Source of the DNA: Muribaculaceae bacterium
GTDB lineage: Bacteria; Bacteroidota; Bacteroidia; Bacteroidales; Muribaculaceae
DNA length: 57,632 nt
Assembly (NCBI GenBank): GCA_017557625.1
Contig: JAFYYG010000057.1
Coordinates: 1 to 57,632, forward strand
Direction: 5' to 3'
Position numbers and translations under genes: made by a program. The notes under the pieces were generated by a model, which saw nothing but the letters and a program-made list of their open reading frames with translations, was not told the DNA's origin and did no database searches. Shown here in pieces: positions 15,502 through 24,900 of this stretch. How positions within the stretch are numbered: the first letter of the stretch is position 1; every line of letters begins with the position of its first letter.

Positions 15502-15796
15502 TTCTTAAAAATTTAAATAAGTAAATAATAAAACAATAAATAATTTTCTTTTTGGTTTGTTTCGAAAAACGGTGCAAATTTATATCAAAAATTTAATATG
15601 CAAATGTTTTTTAAACTTTTTTTTTGCTGAAAATTTTCAAAAAATCAAGGATTTAACAAAAAATTACCAAATTTTGTAAATTTAAATCTCACATTATCAG
15701 TGCAATAAATGTGGAAATTTTGCTTTATTTAATATTGTGTTAAATGTTGTTATTAAATCAATATAATGCAAAAAATCCTGTTTTTTCGACAAAAAT
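15502..15796. other. 295-bp very AT-rich intergenic region
   Basis: It carries the lipoprotein promoter (15575-15604). The remaining roughly 190 bp are AT-rich with no ORF, RNA gene or clear hairpin. Confidence 0.5.
15575..15604 (-). promoter_or_regulatory. Promoter of the small lipoprotein gene
   Basis: On the minus strand TTTG (15601-15604), 18 nt and TAAATTTG (15575-15582) match the consensus. The start codon is 73 nt downstream. Confidence 0.6.
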
Positions 15797-17455
15797 CTAT
15801 CGATATAAGAAACGCTTAATGCTGCGTTTTGGGGTCTTTTCAAACTCGTTGACCATAATCTCAATTTGCGACACGCGCTCATAGGGTGCTACGAGTGTAT
15901 TGAGCTCGGTTTTAACGGTCTCCATGTGTGCCGGCAATTGGTCGCGAGTGATGCCGTCGCGGTCCATAGCGTCATAGTCGGGATATACAAGAGCGACGAG
16001 TTTGCGGTCACGATCCACCACAAGGCTCTCGCTAACGTATAGCATATTGTTGAGCTTTGCCTCTATCTCCTCGGGATAGATGTTCTGCCCACTTGCACCC
16101 AAGAGCATCGTCTTTAGGCGGCCACGGATAAAGATGGTTCCATCGGCGCTTAAGGTTCCCATGTCGCCAGTGTGGAGCCATCCGTCCTCGTGCAGCACCT
16201 TGTCGGTGGCCTCGGTGTTGTGGAAGTAGCCTTTCATCACATTCTCGCCCTTAATACATATTTCGCCAGGGGTGTTCTCAGGGTCATCGCTCAAGATTTT
16301 GCACTCCATGATACCTGGCAGCACACGGCCAGCGCTGTGCAGCACAAATTCGCGCCACGGGGTGTGGCTCACCAGCGGTGCACACTCGGTCATGCCATAG
16401 CCCACGGTAAAGGGGAACTTAATTTTATAGAGGAACTCCTCGACTTCGGCGTTGAATGGCGCACCACCCACAATCACCTCTTCAAACTCCCCACCAAACG
16501 CCTCGATGAGTCGTTTGCGAATCTGCTCATAGATTTTTCGGTCGAGGTATGGAACAGCCAATGCCCAGCGAAGTTTGGTCTTGCTGATCATGGGCACAAT
16601 CATCTTGCTGTAGATCTTCTCAAGCACCAGAGGCACGCAAATCACAAGATGAGGCTTAATCTCCTGCATTGCCTTGACTATAATTTTGGGCGCTGGGATG
16701 CGGCCCAACAACGTGATGTGCGATCCCACGGCCAGCGGGGTAAGCATGTCGAAGGCGCAACCGTAGGCATGGGCCAGAGGCAGGAACGATACGCAGCGGG
16801 TGCCGCGATGATGCAATTGCGAGTTGATACCATAAACTATATTTCCCGCGAGGTTGTTGCCTGTAAGCATCACTCCCTTGCTGAAGCCCGTGGTGCCACT
16901 GGTATAGTTTATCTCCATCAGTTCGTCGTTGCCGCGCTCTATGTAGTTGATGCAGGCGGCGGTGAAACCGTTGGGATAGGTCTGCTTCATGAGCGTGTCG
17001 ATGTTGTCTAACACAGCATCAACGCTCTCCTCGTCTTTCTGGGCCAGCAGGTTGCCGTTGTCGAGCGAGATGGCGGCGCGGATGTGACGCATATTGTCGA
17101 AATCAAACGACTCCCATATCGCATTGCTGGCATAAAGCAGACTCGCCTCGCTATGGTTGATGATGTGCTGTGCATCGCGAGGATTGAACTCCTGGAGGAT
17201 GGGTACTATCACTGCTCCGTAGGTGATGGTGCCAACAAACACTACCACCCAGCTCGGGGTGTTCTTGCCAATAAGAGCCACTCGGTCGCCAGGCTTGATG
17301 CCACATTCCTTAAATATAAGATGCAACCGCGCAATCTGCTCGGCTAAGCCACCGTAGGTCAAAGATTGCTTACTGTTATAGTCACTCAGGGCTGGGAGGT
17401 CCCAGTTGTTGCGGAAGCTCTCCTCAAAAATCTTGATAGTATTTTCTTTCATCAT
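15797..17455 (-). CDS. Long-chain acyl-CoA synthetase (AMP-forming)
   Basis: I start it at ATG 17455 (MMKENTIKIFEESFRNNWDLP), which follows the promoter box at 17495-17502; an in-frame codon at 17497 would lie inside that box. About 552 residues, the usual length for the class. The ATP/AMP-binding motif is YTSGTTGFSKGVML; the adenylate-forming motifs GYGMTECAPLVSH and GWLHTGDMGTLSADGTIFI (A8-like region) are clear, as is the C-terminal GASGQNIYPEEIEAKL. It should activate fatty acids with ATP and CoA at the inner face of the membrane. It is divergent from glgB. Confidence 0.9.
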   Translation of the reverse strand: MMKENTIKIFEESFRNNWDLPALSDYNSKQSLTYGGLAEQIARLHLIFKECGIKPGDRVALIGKNTPSWVVVFVGTITYGAVIVPILQEFNPRDAQHIINHSEASLLYASNAIWESFDFDNMRHIRAAISLDNGNLLAQKDEESVDAVLDNIDTLMKQTYPNGFTAACINYIERGNDELMEINYTSGTTGFSKGVMLTGNNLAGNIVYGINSQLHHRGTRCVSFLPLAHAYGCAFDMLTPLAVGSHITLLGRIPAPKIIVKAMQEIKPHLVICVPLVLEKIYSKMIVPMISKTKLRWALAVPYLDRKIYEQIRKRLIEAFGGEFEEVIVGGAPFNAEVEEFLYKIKFPFTVGYGMTECAPLVSHTPWREFVLHSAGRVLPGIMECKILSDDPENTPGEICIKGENVMKGYFHNTEATDKVLHEDGWLHTGDMGTLSADGTIFIRGRLKTMLLGASGQNIYPEEIEAKLNNMLYVSESLVVDRDRKLVALVYPDYDAMDRDGITRDQLPAHMETVKTELNTLVAPYERVSQIEIMVNEFEKTPKRSIKRFLYR

Positions 17456-17494
17456 AACGTAATGATGTTTTTTTTTGCAATAGTTTTTAGCCCA

Positions 17495-17502
17495 CAAAAT
17501 TA
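17495..17502 (-). promoter_or_regulatory. -7 box of the acyl-CoA synthetase gene
   Basis: The minus strand reads TAATTTTG, 39 nt before the start codon at 17455. Confidence 0.5.
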
Positions 17503-17571
17503 AAGAAAATTTCTAAAACTGCAAAATTCGTTGCAATTGTCTTTAAAAATTACTATTTTTGCCCATGAAAT

Positions 17572-17581
17572 CGGTTAACCG
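17572..17581. promoter_or_regulatory. Palindrome CGGTTAACCG upstream of glgB
   Basis: This perfect 10-bp palindrome lies 54 nt upstream of the glgB -7 box, nearly the same position as the GCAAACGTTTGC sites before three other starch genes. The half-site differs from theirs, so a different regulator is possible. Confidence 0.4.
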
Positions 17582-17635
17582 TTGTGCCGTGTAGATTTTT
17601 TGCGTGGCGCAGGACTTTGTTTCACCAATTAACGT

Positions 17636-17643
17636 TAACTTTG
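17636..17643 (+). promoter_or_regulatory. -7 box of glgB
   Basis: TAACTTTG lies 45 nt before the start codon. TTTG at 17616-17619 is only 16 nt upstream, a short spacer. Confidence 0.55.
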
Positions 17644-17688
17644 CAATACTTTTTTTGATTGACTACACATTAATTAATATATAATATT

Positions 17689-19752
17689 ATGAAAAAGAAA
17701 ACACTCTCCATCATCAAGGACGATCCCTGGCTGGAGCCGTTTGAGGAAGCCATTGTGGGCCGTCACAACGATTTTTTGAACAAAGAGAAAGAACTCACGG
17801 GCGAGAACGGCTCGCTGGTGGATTTCGCCAATGCCTATAACTATTACGGCCTGCACCATACCGAGAAGGGGTGGGTGCTGCGTGAGTGGGCGCCTAACGC
17901 CACCGAGATTTTTGTGATTGGCGACTTCAACAATTGGACCGAGTGCGCACCCTACAAAATGAAGGCTCTCGACAACGGAAACTGGGAAATAACCCTGCCC
18001 GAGCGCGGCATGAAGCATGGTGACCTGTTTAAACTTTCCATCCACTGGAACGGCGGTCAGGGCGAGCGCATCCCCGCCTACGCCACCCGAGTGGTTCAGG
18101 ACGACAATACCAAGATTTTCTCGGCACAGGTGTGGAACCCTGAGGAGAAATATGAGTTCAAGGTCAAGAAATTCAAACCCAATGTGCAGCCGTTGCTCAT
18201 CTATGAATGCCACATCGGTATGGCGCAGAATCGCGAGGGAGTGGGTACCTACGAGGAATTCCGCACCAACATACTGCCCCGCATCGCCGCCGACGGCTAC
18301 AACGCCATCCAGATTATGGCGATTCAGGAGCATCCCTACTATGGCTCTTTCGGCTATCATGTGTCAAGCTTCTATGCCGCATCGAGCCGCTTTGGTACCC
18401 CTGAGGAGCTGAAGCACCTCATCGATGACGCTCACTCACGCGGCATAGCAGTGATTATGGATATCGTCCACTCCCATGCCGTGAAAAACGAGGTGGAAGG
18501 CCTAGGACGCTTCGACGGCAGCTACGACCTCTACTTCTATGGCGATGGCAAGCGCGAGCATCCCGCCTGGGACTCGCTGTGCTTTGACTATGGCAAGAAC
18601 GCCGTGCTCAACTTCCTGCTGAGCAACTGCAAGTTCTGGCTTGAGGAATACAAGTTCGACGGCTTCCGCTTCGATGGCGTCACGTCGATGCTCTACTACA
18701 ATCACGGTTTAGGTCAGGCGTTTGGCGGATATGAGGACTACTACAACGGCAATCAGGACACTAACGCCATCACCTACCTCACTCTCGCCAACAAGCTTAT
18801 CCATGAGGTGAATCCCCACGCCATCACCATCGCAGAGGAGATGAGCGGTATGCCAGGCTTGGCACGCAAGGTGAAAGATGGCGGCATAGGTTTTGACTAC
18901 CGCATGGCGATGGGGATCCCCGACTACTGGATTAAGACCATCAAGGAGCAGAAGGACGAGCATTGGAAGCCTACCTCTATATTTTGGGAACTCACCAACC
19001 GCCGTGCCGACGAGAAGACTATCTCCTACGCCGAGAGCCACGATCAGGCATTAGTTGGTGATAAGACCATCATCTTCCGCTTGATTGACAAGGAGATGTA
19101 TTGGCACATGATGACTGGCGACGACAATGGTGTAGTGAGCCGAGGCATTGCATTACATAAGCTCATCCGTCTCGTGACGGCATCGACCATAAACGGCGGC
19201 TACCTCAACTTCATGGGCAACGAGTGGGGACATCCCGAATGGATTGATTTCCCGCGCGACGGTAACGGATGGAGCTATAAATATGCCCGCCGTCAGTGGG
19301 ACCTCGTTGACCGCGAAGACCTAAAATACCAGTTCCTCAACAACTGGGACAATGACGTGATGCACCTCATTGGAGGCGTACACAACTTCCAGGCGCTGCC
19401 CATCCGCAAACTCTGGGATAAGGATGACGACCAAATTCTCGCCTACATGCGTGGTGACCTGGTGTTTGTCTTCAACTTCAACCCCGTGCAGTCGTTCAGC
19501 GACTATGGCTTCTTGGCTCCGGCAGGAGAGTATCACGGTGTGATAAACAGCGACAACGCACGCTATGACGGTTATGGTAACGTTGATGACAATGTGAAGC
19601 ACTTTACCCAACCCGACCCGCTATACGACAGCGCCGGACTGGGATGGCTAAAGCTCTATATACCAGCCCGCTCGGCACTGATTCTGAGACTGCAACCCGG
19701 GAAACCCAAAGTCGCAAAGAAGCCCGCAGCAAAGAAAAAATGCAAAAAATGA
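17689..19752 (+). CDS. glgB: 1,4-alpha-glucan branching enzyme
   Basis: 687 residues, GH13 branching-enzyme type. An N-terminal CBM48 domain (about 55-150: YGLHHTEKGWVLREWAPNAT, FVIGDFNNWT) precedes the barrel. Catalytic regions: DIVHSHAVKN, GFRFDGVTSM (about D328, nucleophile), TIAEEMSGMPGL (about E382, acid/base) and YAESHDQALVGDK (about D452). It transfers alpha-1,4 chains to alpha-1,6 branch points in glycogen, in the cytoplasm. The C-terminus has a lysine-rich tail of about 17 residues (KPKVAKKPAAKKKCKK) beyond the usual end. The stop codon is the first three bases of a 32-bp palindrome. No glgA or glgC is present nearby. Confidence 0.96.
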   Translation: MKKKTLSIIKDDPWLEPFEEAIVGRHNDFLNKEKELTGENGSLVDFANAYNYYGLHHTEKGWVLREWAPNATEIFVIGDFNNWTECAPYKMKALDNGNWEITLPERGMKHGDLFKLSIHWNGGQGERIPAYATRVVQDDNTKIFSAQVWNPEEKYEFKVKKFKPNVQPLLIYECHIGMAQNREGVGTYEEFRTNILPRIAADGYNAIQIMAIQEHPYYGSFGYHVSSFYAASSRFGTPEELKHLIDDAHSRGIAVIMDIVHSHAVKNEVEGLGRFDGSYDLYFYGDGKREHPAWDSLCFDYGKNAVLNFLLSNCKFWLEEYKFDGFRFDGVTSMLYYNHGLGQAFGGYEDYYNGNQDTNAITYLTLANKLIHEVNPHAITIAEEMSGMPGLARKVKDGGIGFDYRMAMGIPDYWIKTIKEQKDEHWKPTSIFWELTNRRADEKTISYAESHDQALVGDKTIIFRLIDKEMYWHMMTGDDNGVVSRGIALHKLIRLVTASTINGGYLNFMGNEWGHPEWIDFPRDGNGWSYKYARRQWDLVDREDLKYQFLNNWDNDVMHLIGGVHNFQALPIRKLWDKDDDQILAYMRGDLVFVFNFNPVQSFSDYGFLAPAGEYHGVINSDNARYDGYGNVDDNVKHFTQPDPLYDSAGLGWLKLYIPARSALILRLQPGKPKVAKKPAAKKKCKK

Positions 19753-19781
19753 GACAAATGGGGTCGACCCCATTTGTCTCA
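19750..19781. repeat. Perfect 32-bp palindrome at the glgB stop codon
   Basis: The arm TGAGACAAATGGGGTC is followed at once by its exact reverse complement. The first base is the T of the glgB stop codon. It has no loop, so it is a poor terminator but could be a protein-binding or cruciform site. Confidence 0.85.
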
Positions 19782-19786
19782 AAAAG

Positions 19787-19823
19787 TGAAGAAAAAGAAA
19801 CCGTCCCCTTTTCTTCATTTTTT
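19787..19823 (+). terminator. Hairpin TGAAGAAAA/TTTTCTTCA with T-tract
   Basis: A 9-bp AT-rich stem with a 13-nt loop is followed by TTTTTT. It may end the glgB transcript just before the LOG gene. Confidence 0.5.
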
Positions 19824-19849
19824 AAACAAAACCTAACACTTTACACTTA

Positions 19850-20407
19850 ATGAACGTTGTTGTTTATTGTTCTGCTAATGCAGATCTCCCCGATGATATT
19901 ACGTCAATTGCCACTGCTCTTGGACGATGGATTGGGGAAAACCAGCACTCGCTCGTCTATGGCGGTGTGAACGCTGGATTGATGCACATCACTGCACAAG
20001 CCGCGCGCAATGCTGGCTGCAAAAACATTGTGGGCATCGTGCCTGAGTTTTTCAAGCATCGTGCCGACCCGCTATGCACCGAGCTGGTGCTTGCCCATGA
20101 CCTTAACGACCGCAAGTCGAAGCTTATAGAGCATGGCGACGTGTTTGTGGTGTTGCCAGGCGGCTTGGGCACCATCGACGAGTGGGTCTCTACTCTCTCG
20201 CATCTGATGGTGGAAGGCATTGTGGAAGGAGACAGCGGTCGTCCAATCATCGTGGTGAACCGCAAAGGCATGTATGATGCCCAGGCGCAACAATTTCGCA
20301 ATATTGCCCAGTCGCAGTTCTCGCGTTCGCCACTTATTGCCAGCTCTATTTTGGTCAACAACTCACAAGAATTGATTAATCAACTAAACGAAATAAACAA
20401 GCTATGA
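19850..20407 (+). CDS. LOG-family nucleoside 5'-monophosphate phosphoribohydrolase
   Basis: 185 residues with a Rossmann fold. The family motifs are present: an early glycine-rich loop (LVYGGVNAGLM) and PGGLGTIDEW with the catalytic Glu. Members cleave ribose-5-phosphate from nucleotide monophosphates (best studied for cytokinins, also AMP). The bacterial physiological substrate is not certain. Its stop codon overlaps the start of the cobalamin adenosyltransferase gene by 4 bp (ATGA), so the two are translationally coupled. Confidence 0.88.
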   Translation: MNVVVYCSANADLPDDITSIATALGRWIGENQHSLVYGGVNAGLMHITAQAARNAGCKNIVGIVPEFFKHRADPLCTELVLAHDLNDRKSKLIEHGDVFVVLPGGLGTIDEWVSTLSHLMVEGIVEGDSGRPIIVVNRKGMYDAQAQQFRNIAQSQFSRSPLIASSILVNNSQELINQLNEINKL

Positions 20408-20964
20408 AATCAAAAGTCTATACTCTCACAGGTGATAAAGGAACCACTTCGCTCGTTGGTGGTCAACGAGTTGCAAAAGATGACATCCGTGTTGAGGCCT
20501 ACGGCACTGTGGATGAACTGAATGCACACATAGGCATGTTGGCTCATGCCATAAAAGGCAAAGACCCAGCGGTGGAACAGCTAATCTTCAAGATCCAGAA
20601 CAAACTGTTCAATTTGGGAGCCTACCTCGCAACTGAGCAGAGTGATGTAGAGGCTCCTGTATATGGTCTAAGCGACGACGACGTGAAGGCTGTGGAGGCG
20701 ATGATCGATACCCTCGACGAACAACTGCCGCCCATGCGTGGTTTTATTCTGCCTGGTGGCACGGAAGCCTCGGTGTGCTGCGACATCTGCCGCACAGTGA
20801 CTCGTCGAGCCGAGCGCCGCGTAGTGACACTCGCCTTGCAGCAGCCACTCAACCCCCTCGCCCAACGCTACCTCAACCGCTTGAGCGACTTCTTCTTCAT
20901 CCTCGCCCGCCACTGCAACGTGACAAGTGGCGTAGAAGAGGTGGTGTGGGATAAAGAGGCGTGA
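20404..20964 (+). CDS. PduO-type ATP:cob(I)alamin adenosyltransferase
   Basis: 186 residues, the usual length. The N-terminal signature is TLTGDKGTTSLVGGQRVAKD, then VEAYGTVDELNAHIG (ATP site). The C-terminal helices carry CDICRTVTRRAERRVV and YLNRLSDFFFILAR with the conserved Arg, Asn and Asp. It makes adenosylcobalamin, the cofactor of methylmalonyl-CoA mutase. The MeaB chaperone of that mutase is also encoded in this window, at 43006. I see no cobalamin riboswitch upstream; it is coupled to the LOG gene instead. Confidence 0.93.
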   Translation: MKSKVYTLTGDKGTTSLVGGQRVAKDDIRVEAYGTVDELNAHIGMLAHAIKGKDPAVEQLIFKIQNKLFNLGAYLATEQSDVEAPVYGLSDDDVKAVEAMIDTLDEQLPPMRGFILPGGTEASVCCDICRTVTRRAERRVVTLALQQPLNPLAQRYLNRLSDFFFILARHCNVTSGVEEVVWDKEA

Positions 20965-20987
20965 TTAAGACAATTAGACAATAAGTT

Positions 20988-21683
20988 ATGGCAAAAGAAA
21001 ATCCCTCCATCAATTATTATGACGATGGGACGGCCAGCGCTTTAGGCAAAGTTGTGAACTATAACAACCTACGCTTCTATCAAAGAAGCGAGGTCTTATA
21101 CCATCTCACTCTTTGCTTTACAAAACGATACTATCCCAAATTTGGCGACCGCACGGTTGATCAAATGGTGCAAGCCGCAAGGAGCACAATGCAGAATATT
21201 GTTGAGGGAAGTGTAGATGGTCAAACTTCTAGCGAATCACAGCTCAAGTTGTTAGGTATAGCTCGTGGCAGCAACCAAGAGTTATTAAAAGATTTTGACA
21301 CCTATATAAAACACAATAATTTAGGAGATTGGTTCATATCTAATAAACGACGTTTTAATGACTTGCACAAATTTTGTGTTGAGCATAGTTTGTTTGAGGA
21401 TTTCAAAGATTTGTTCCCTAGATTAAATGATGAAGAACTTGCCAATATGGCGCTTTGTCTATGTCATCAAGTGGATTCTGCTCTTGAGAAATATATAAAA
21501 AGAAAAGACCGTGAGTTTACTACCGAAGGGGGCATTAGAGAACGCATGACAGCTGCACGTCTTAAGCAAAGAGCTACTCAAAAAGAAATAATTGAGAATC
21601 AAGCCCATGAGATTGAACACCTGAAAAAAGAAATTGATAAACTAAAAAGGTTACTAAAAGAAAACAATATAGATTTTTCATAA
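20988..21683 (+). CDS. Four-helix-bundle (23S rRNA IVP-like) protein with coiled-coil tail
   Basis: 231 residues. The middle part resembles the S23/IVP four-helix-bundle family (YHLTLCFTKRYYPKFGDRT, QAARSTMQNIVEGS, LGIARGSNQELLKDFDTYI). The last 50 residues form a heptad coiled coil (EIIENQAHEIEHLKKEIDKL). Here it lies in a protein-gene setting, not in an rRNA intervening sequence, and matches the four-helix-bundle-suffix type. Function is unknown. The gap to the adenosyltransferase is 23 bp, so it is probably the last gene of that operon. Confidence 0.8.
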   Translation: MAKENPSINYYDDGTASALGKVVNYNNLRFYQRSEVLYHLTLCFTKRYYPKFGDRTVDQMVQAARSTMQNIVEGSVDGQTSSESQLKLLGIARGSNQELLKDFDTYIKHNNLGDWFISNKRRFNDLHKFCVEHSLFEDFKDLFPRLNDEELANMALCLCHQVDSALEKYIKRKDREFTTEGGIRERMTAARLKQRATQKEIIENQAHEIEHLKKEIDKLKRLLKENNIDFS

Positions 21684-21787
21684 AGAGAAGATGGAGGAAC
21701 TGGAGATTCTGGAGGTTATGGAAGTTTTGAAACAGTGTTCCAGATTTTCCAGTAATTCCATAACATCCAGCACTTCCAGTTTTCCGG
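21684..21787. repeat. Self-similar CTGGA repeat forming a long inverted repeat
   Basis: Directly after the stop codon, GAACTGGAGATTCTGGAGG-TTATGGAAG is followed by a segment whose reverse complement reads ACTGGAAGTGCTGGATG-TTATGGAA. The arms pair over 20-25 bp with few mismatches. Such a hairpin could protect or end the upstream transcript. Confidence 0.65.
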
Positions 21788-21802
21788 CGATTATATGATT
21801 TT

Positions 21803-21814
21803 GCAATCGTTTGC
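21803..21814. promoter_or_regulatory. Putative operator GCAATCGTTTGC
   Basis: One mismatch from the perfect palindrome at 10726-10737. It ends 55 nt before the -7 box TAATTTTG (21870-21877), the same spacing as at the amylase gene. Confidence 0.6.
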
Positions 21815-21869
21815 ATGAATTTTTGTTGAAAAAATCACGCAAACTGCCTGTCACACATTATTATATATA

Positions 21870-21877
21870 TAATTTTG
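21870..21877 (+). promoter_or_regulatory. -7 box of the 1633-residue protein gene
   Basis: TAATTTTG follows TATATATA and lies 68 nt before the start codon. Confidence 0.6.
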
Positions 21878-21945
21878 CGTGCTTTTCTGATGAAAAGATC
21901 CTATCTAATTGACTAATAATAATTAACAAAATATATAAACGAAAA

Positions 21946-24900
21946 ATGAAAAACTATCTTAAACAGTGGGCATGGAGAACACTTTTAGCGCTCACTTGCA
22001 TCTTAACCGCATCCTCGGCTTGGGCTGAAACTTGGACTGTAGCTGGAGAACCTGCAGCATTGTTTGGTACTACATGGTCTCCAGGAACTACTGCCAATGA
22101 TATGACAAATGTCAGTGGAACGAAGTATGTTTTCTTTAAGAAAAATATTACAGTTTCGGGTGCCGTACAATTTAAGGTTTGTAAGGACCACTCTTGGGGT
22201 GAGGCTTATCCTTCTTCAAATTACAATCTGAATTGCTCCGCTGGGACTTACGATTTCCTTATCACTTTTGACAGCAACTCAAAAGATGTAAAAGGAGTTT
22301 ATTCCTTTACAGTAGCAGGCAATAATACTACTTTATTTGGAACTTCTTGGAATCCAAGCAATATTTCTAACGATATGACCACTACTGACGGAAATATCTA
22401 TACATGGACAAAAGAAAATGTTGTGTTGACTGCAAGTAATGTGGAATTCAAAGTGTGTGGTAATCATGGTTGGGATATATCATATCCATCAAATAATAAA
22501 ACACTTAACATCTCAGAGAATGGCACTTATAATGTGACTATTACCTATAATAGTTATACTGATGAGGTCACAGCCACCGCCGAAAAAGTACAAACAGATA
22601 TAGATGCTCCCATATTCTCTCCTGCTGCTGGCACTTACAACAGCAACCAAAATGTGACGATTTCGTGTGCCACCAGTGGTGCGACCATCTATTACACCAT
22701 CGATGGTAGCACCCCAACCACAAGCAGCACAGTTTATAGTGGGGCTATCGCTCTCAACGGCGAAGGCACTACAACCATTAAGGCTATAGCTGTTAAGAAT
22801 GGTAACACAAGTCCAGTAGCCGATGCTACATACATCATCGCCTATGACCGCTATTACGTTCGTGGTAATAACACCGATATTTTTGGTGCTGACTCTTGGA
22901 ACACCAATGCCAACGTGATGACTACAAGCAATGATCAGGACTACACATGGACTTCAAGCCAAGTAAATCTTGCTGCAAATGCTAATATTGAGTTCAAGGT
23001 GGTGAAGAATGGCACACAATGGATTGGGACCGATGGTGACAACAATGGTAACAACGTCACCTGCACTGCCTCTCAATCAGGTGTTTATACTCTCACTGTC
23101 AACTATACAGTGCATGGTGTACCAACAGGCACTTTGAACCTTATCGCAGCCACCCCTGATGCTCCCACTTTCATTCCTGCCTCTGGCACTTACAACAGCA
23201 ATCAGAGCGTGACGCTGGCTTGCGCCACTAGTGGAGCGACTATCTACTACACTACCGATGGCAGCGACCCAACCACCAGCAGCACGGTTTACAGCGGTGC
23301 AATAGCCCTCAATGGTGAGGGGACAACCACCATCAAGGCCATTGCCGTTAAGGACGGCCTTTCGAGTGCAGTTGCCGAGGCAACTTACATTATCGCTTAC
23401 GACCGCTACTATGTGGTTGGTGAGCCTAATGACGTATTCCCAAGCGGCTGGAGCATTGGTGACGCTCAACTGATGACCGCCAACGGCACAACATGGACTT
23501 GGACAAAATCGCCAGTCACACTCACCGAAAATGCCACTATTGCCTTCAAGGTGAAGAAGAAAAGTGGCAACGACGAAACATGGATTCCTAGCGGAGCCAA
23601 TATCACCGTTAGCCCACAATATGGAGCTGGACAGTACGCTCTCACCATCACCTACGTGGAGGGGGCAGAGGCACCTACCGCCACACTAACACCGCTCTTT
23701 GCTGTCGCTCCAGTGTTCTCTCCTGCTGCTGGCACATACGACTGCAATCAGAACGTGACAATCACTGCAGGCAGTGGCACAATCTACTACACCACCGATG
23801 GCAGCGACCCTGCTACCAGCAGCACGCGTATTGAATATTCCGCAGCAATTCCTCTGCATCACGAGGACACCTTCACCATCAAGGCAGTATCAGTTAGCGG
23901 CGGGGAAACCAGCGCAGTGACAACTGCTGAGTACACCATCAAATATGTGAATATTTACCTCTTTGGCTCGGTTGGCAAGCAGCATACTTGGCTTTACTCT
24001 TACACCAATCCTGAGCTCACTACCAGCGACGGCATCAACTATTATGGCGTATATGACATCCTGAACATGCCCAGTTACACCGACCGTCCGGGTGCAGGTC
24101 TCTTCCTGCTCACCACCGGTTTTGGCACCAACTGGGAGACCACACAGCAGTACATGATTGGTGCGACAGGTAGCGGCAACTTCTGGATTGACGGCAGCCA
24201 CAACTACCTGGGAGAGTGGGTTGACGCCGCGCCAATAGGCCAGAGCGACAAAGGTTGGACCATCATCCCCAACAACGGTAGCGGCACCTATGAGTTCTTC
24301 TATGACCGCGCAAACAACAAATTCAAACTTGCTGCCTTTGACGGTCCTACAATCTATGTTTATGACTACACACGTCCTTATATCTATGTAAAGGACAATA
24401 ACGATGTGGAATTCAATGGCGAGATGCCTGGTAATCCCATCCAGATTCTCGACGAGAGTGTTGGCGGCCACAGCGGTTTGAGTGAGGCTGGTGACGGTTC
24501 TGATCTTGGCACAGGCACATTAGGTTGGTATAAGTTTGCCGTGCCCTCTCACGACACACCCATTACCTTCCAGTTCTTCCATAACAACGACAAGACCGTG
24601 GTGCCCAGTGGAATGCTCACAGCCTCTGGCGATGTGTATTACTACTGGGATGGCGAGCAATACGTTAAACTTAACTCTCGTGCTGATGCCGACAAGTTGC
24701 GCCGCATCGTGGCTCACGTACGCGTGCAAGGCACTGAGGTGCCCACCTGCGACGGTGTGCCAATGAACGGCCCAAGCTCGTTCTATGGACAGATGTACTA
24801 CTGGCTGGCAGTAACCAAATACAACGAAGATGAGCGCATGGTAATCACCGATGGCACTCACCACTACGACAACACCATCTCCAGCGACATTTACTTGGAA

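Noticed and set aside
16172-17011. 279-codon open frame antisense to the acyl-CoA synthetase
   Set aside because: A shadow of a well-conserved gene; no motif, signal or promoter.
20300-20420. Cobalamin riboswitch before the adenosyltransferase gene
   Set aside because: The gene overlaps the LOG gene by 4 bp and no B12-box-like sequence is visible upstream of the LOG gene.
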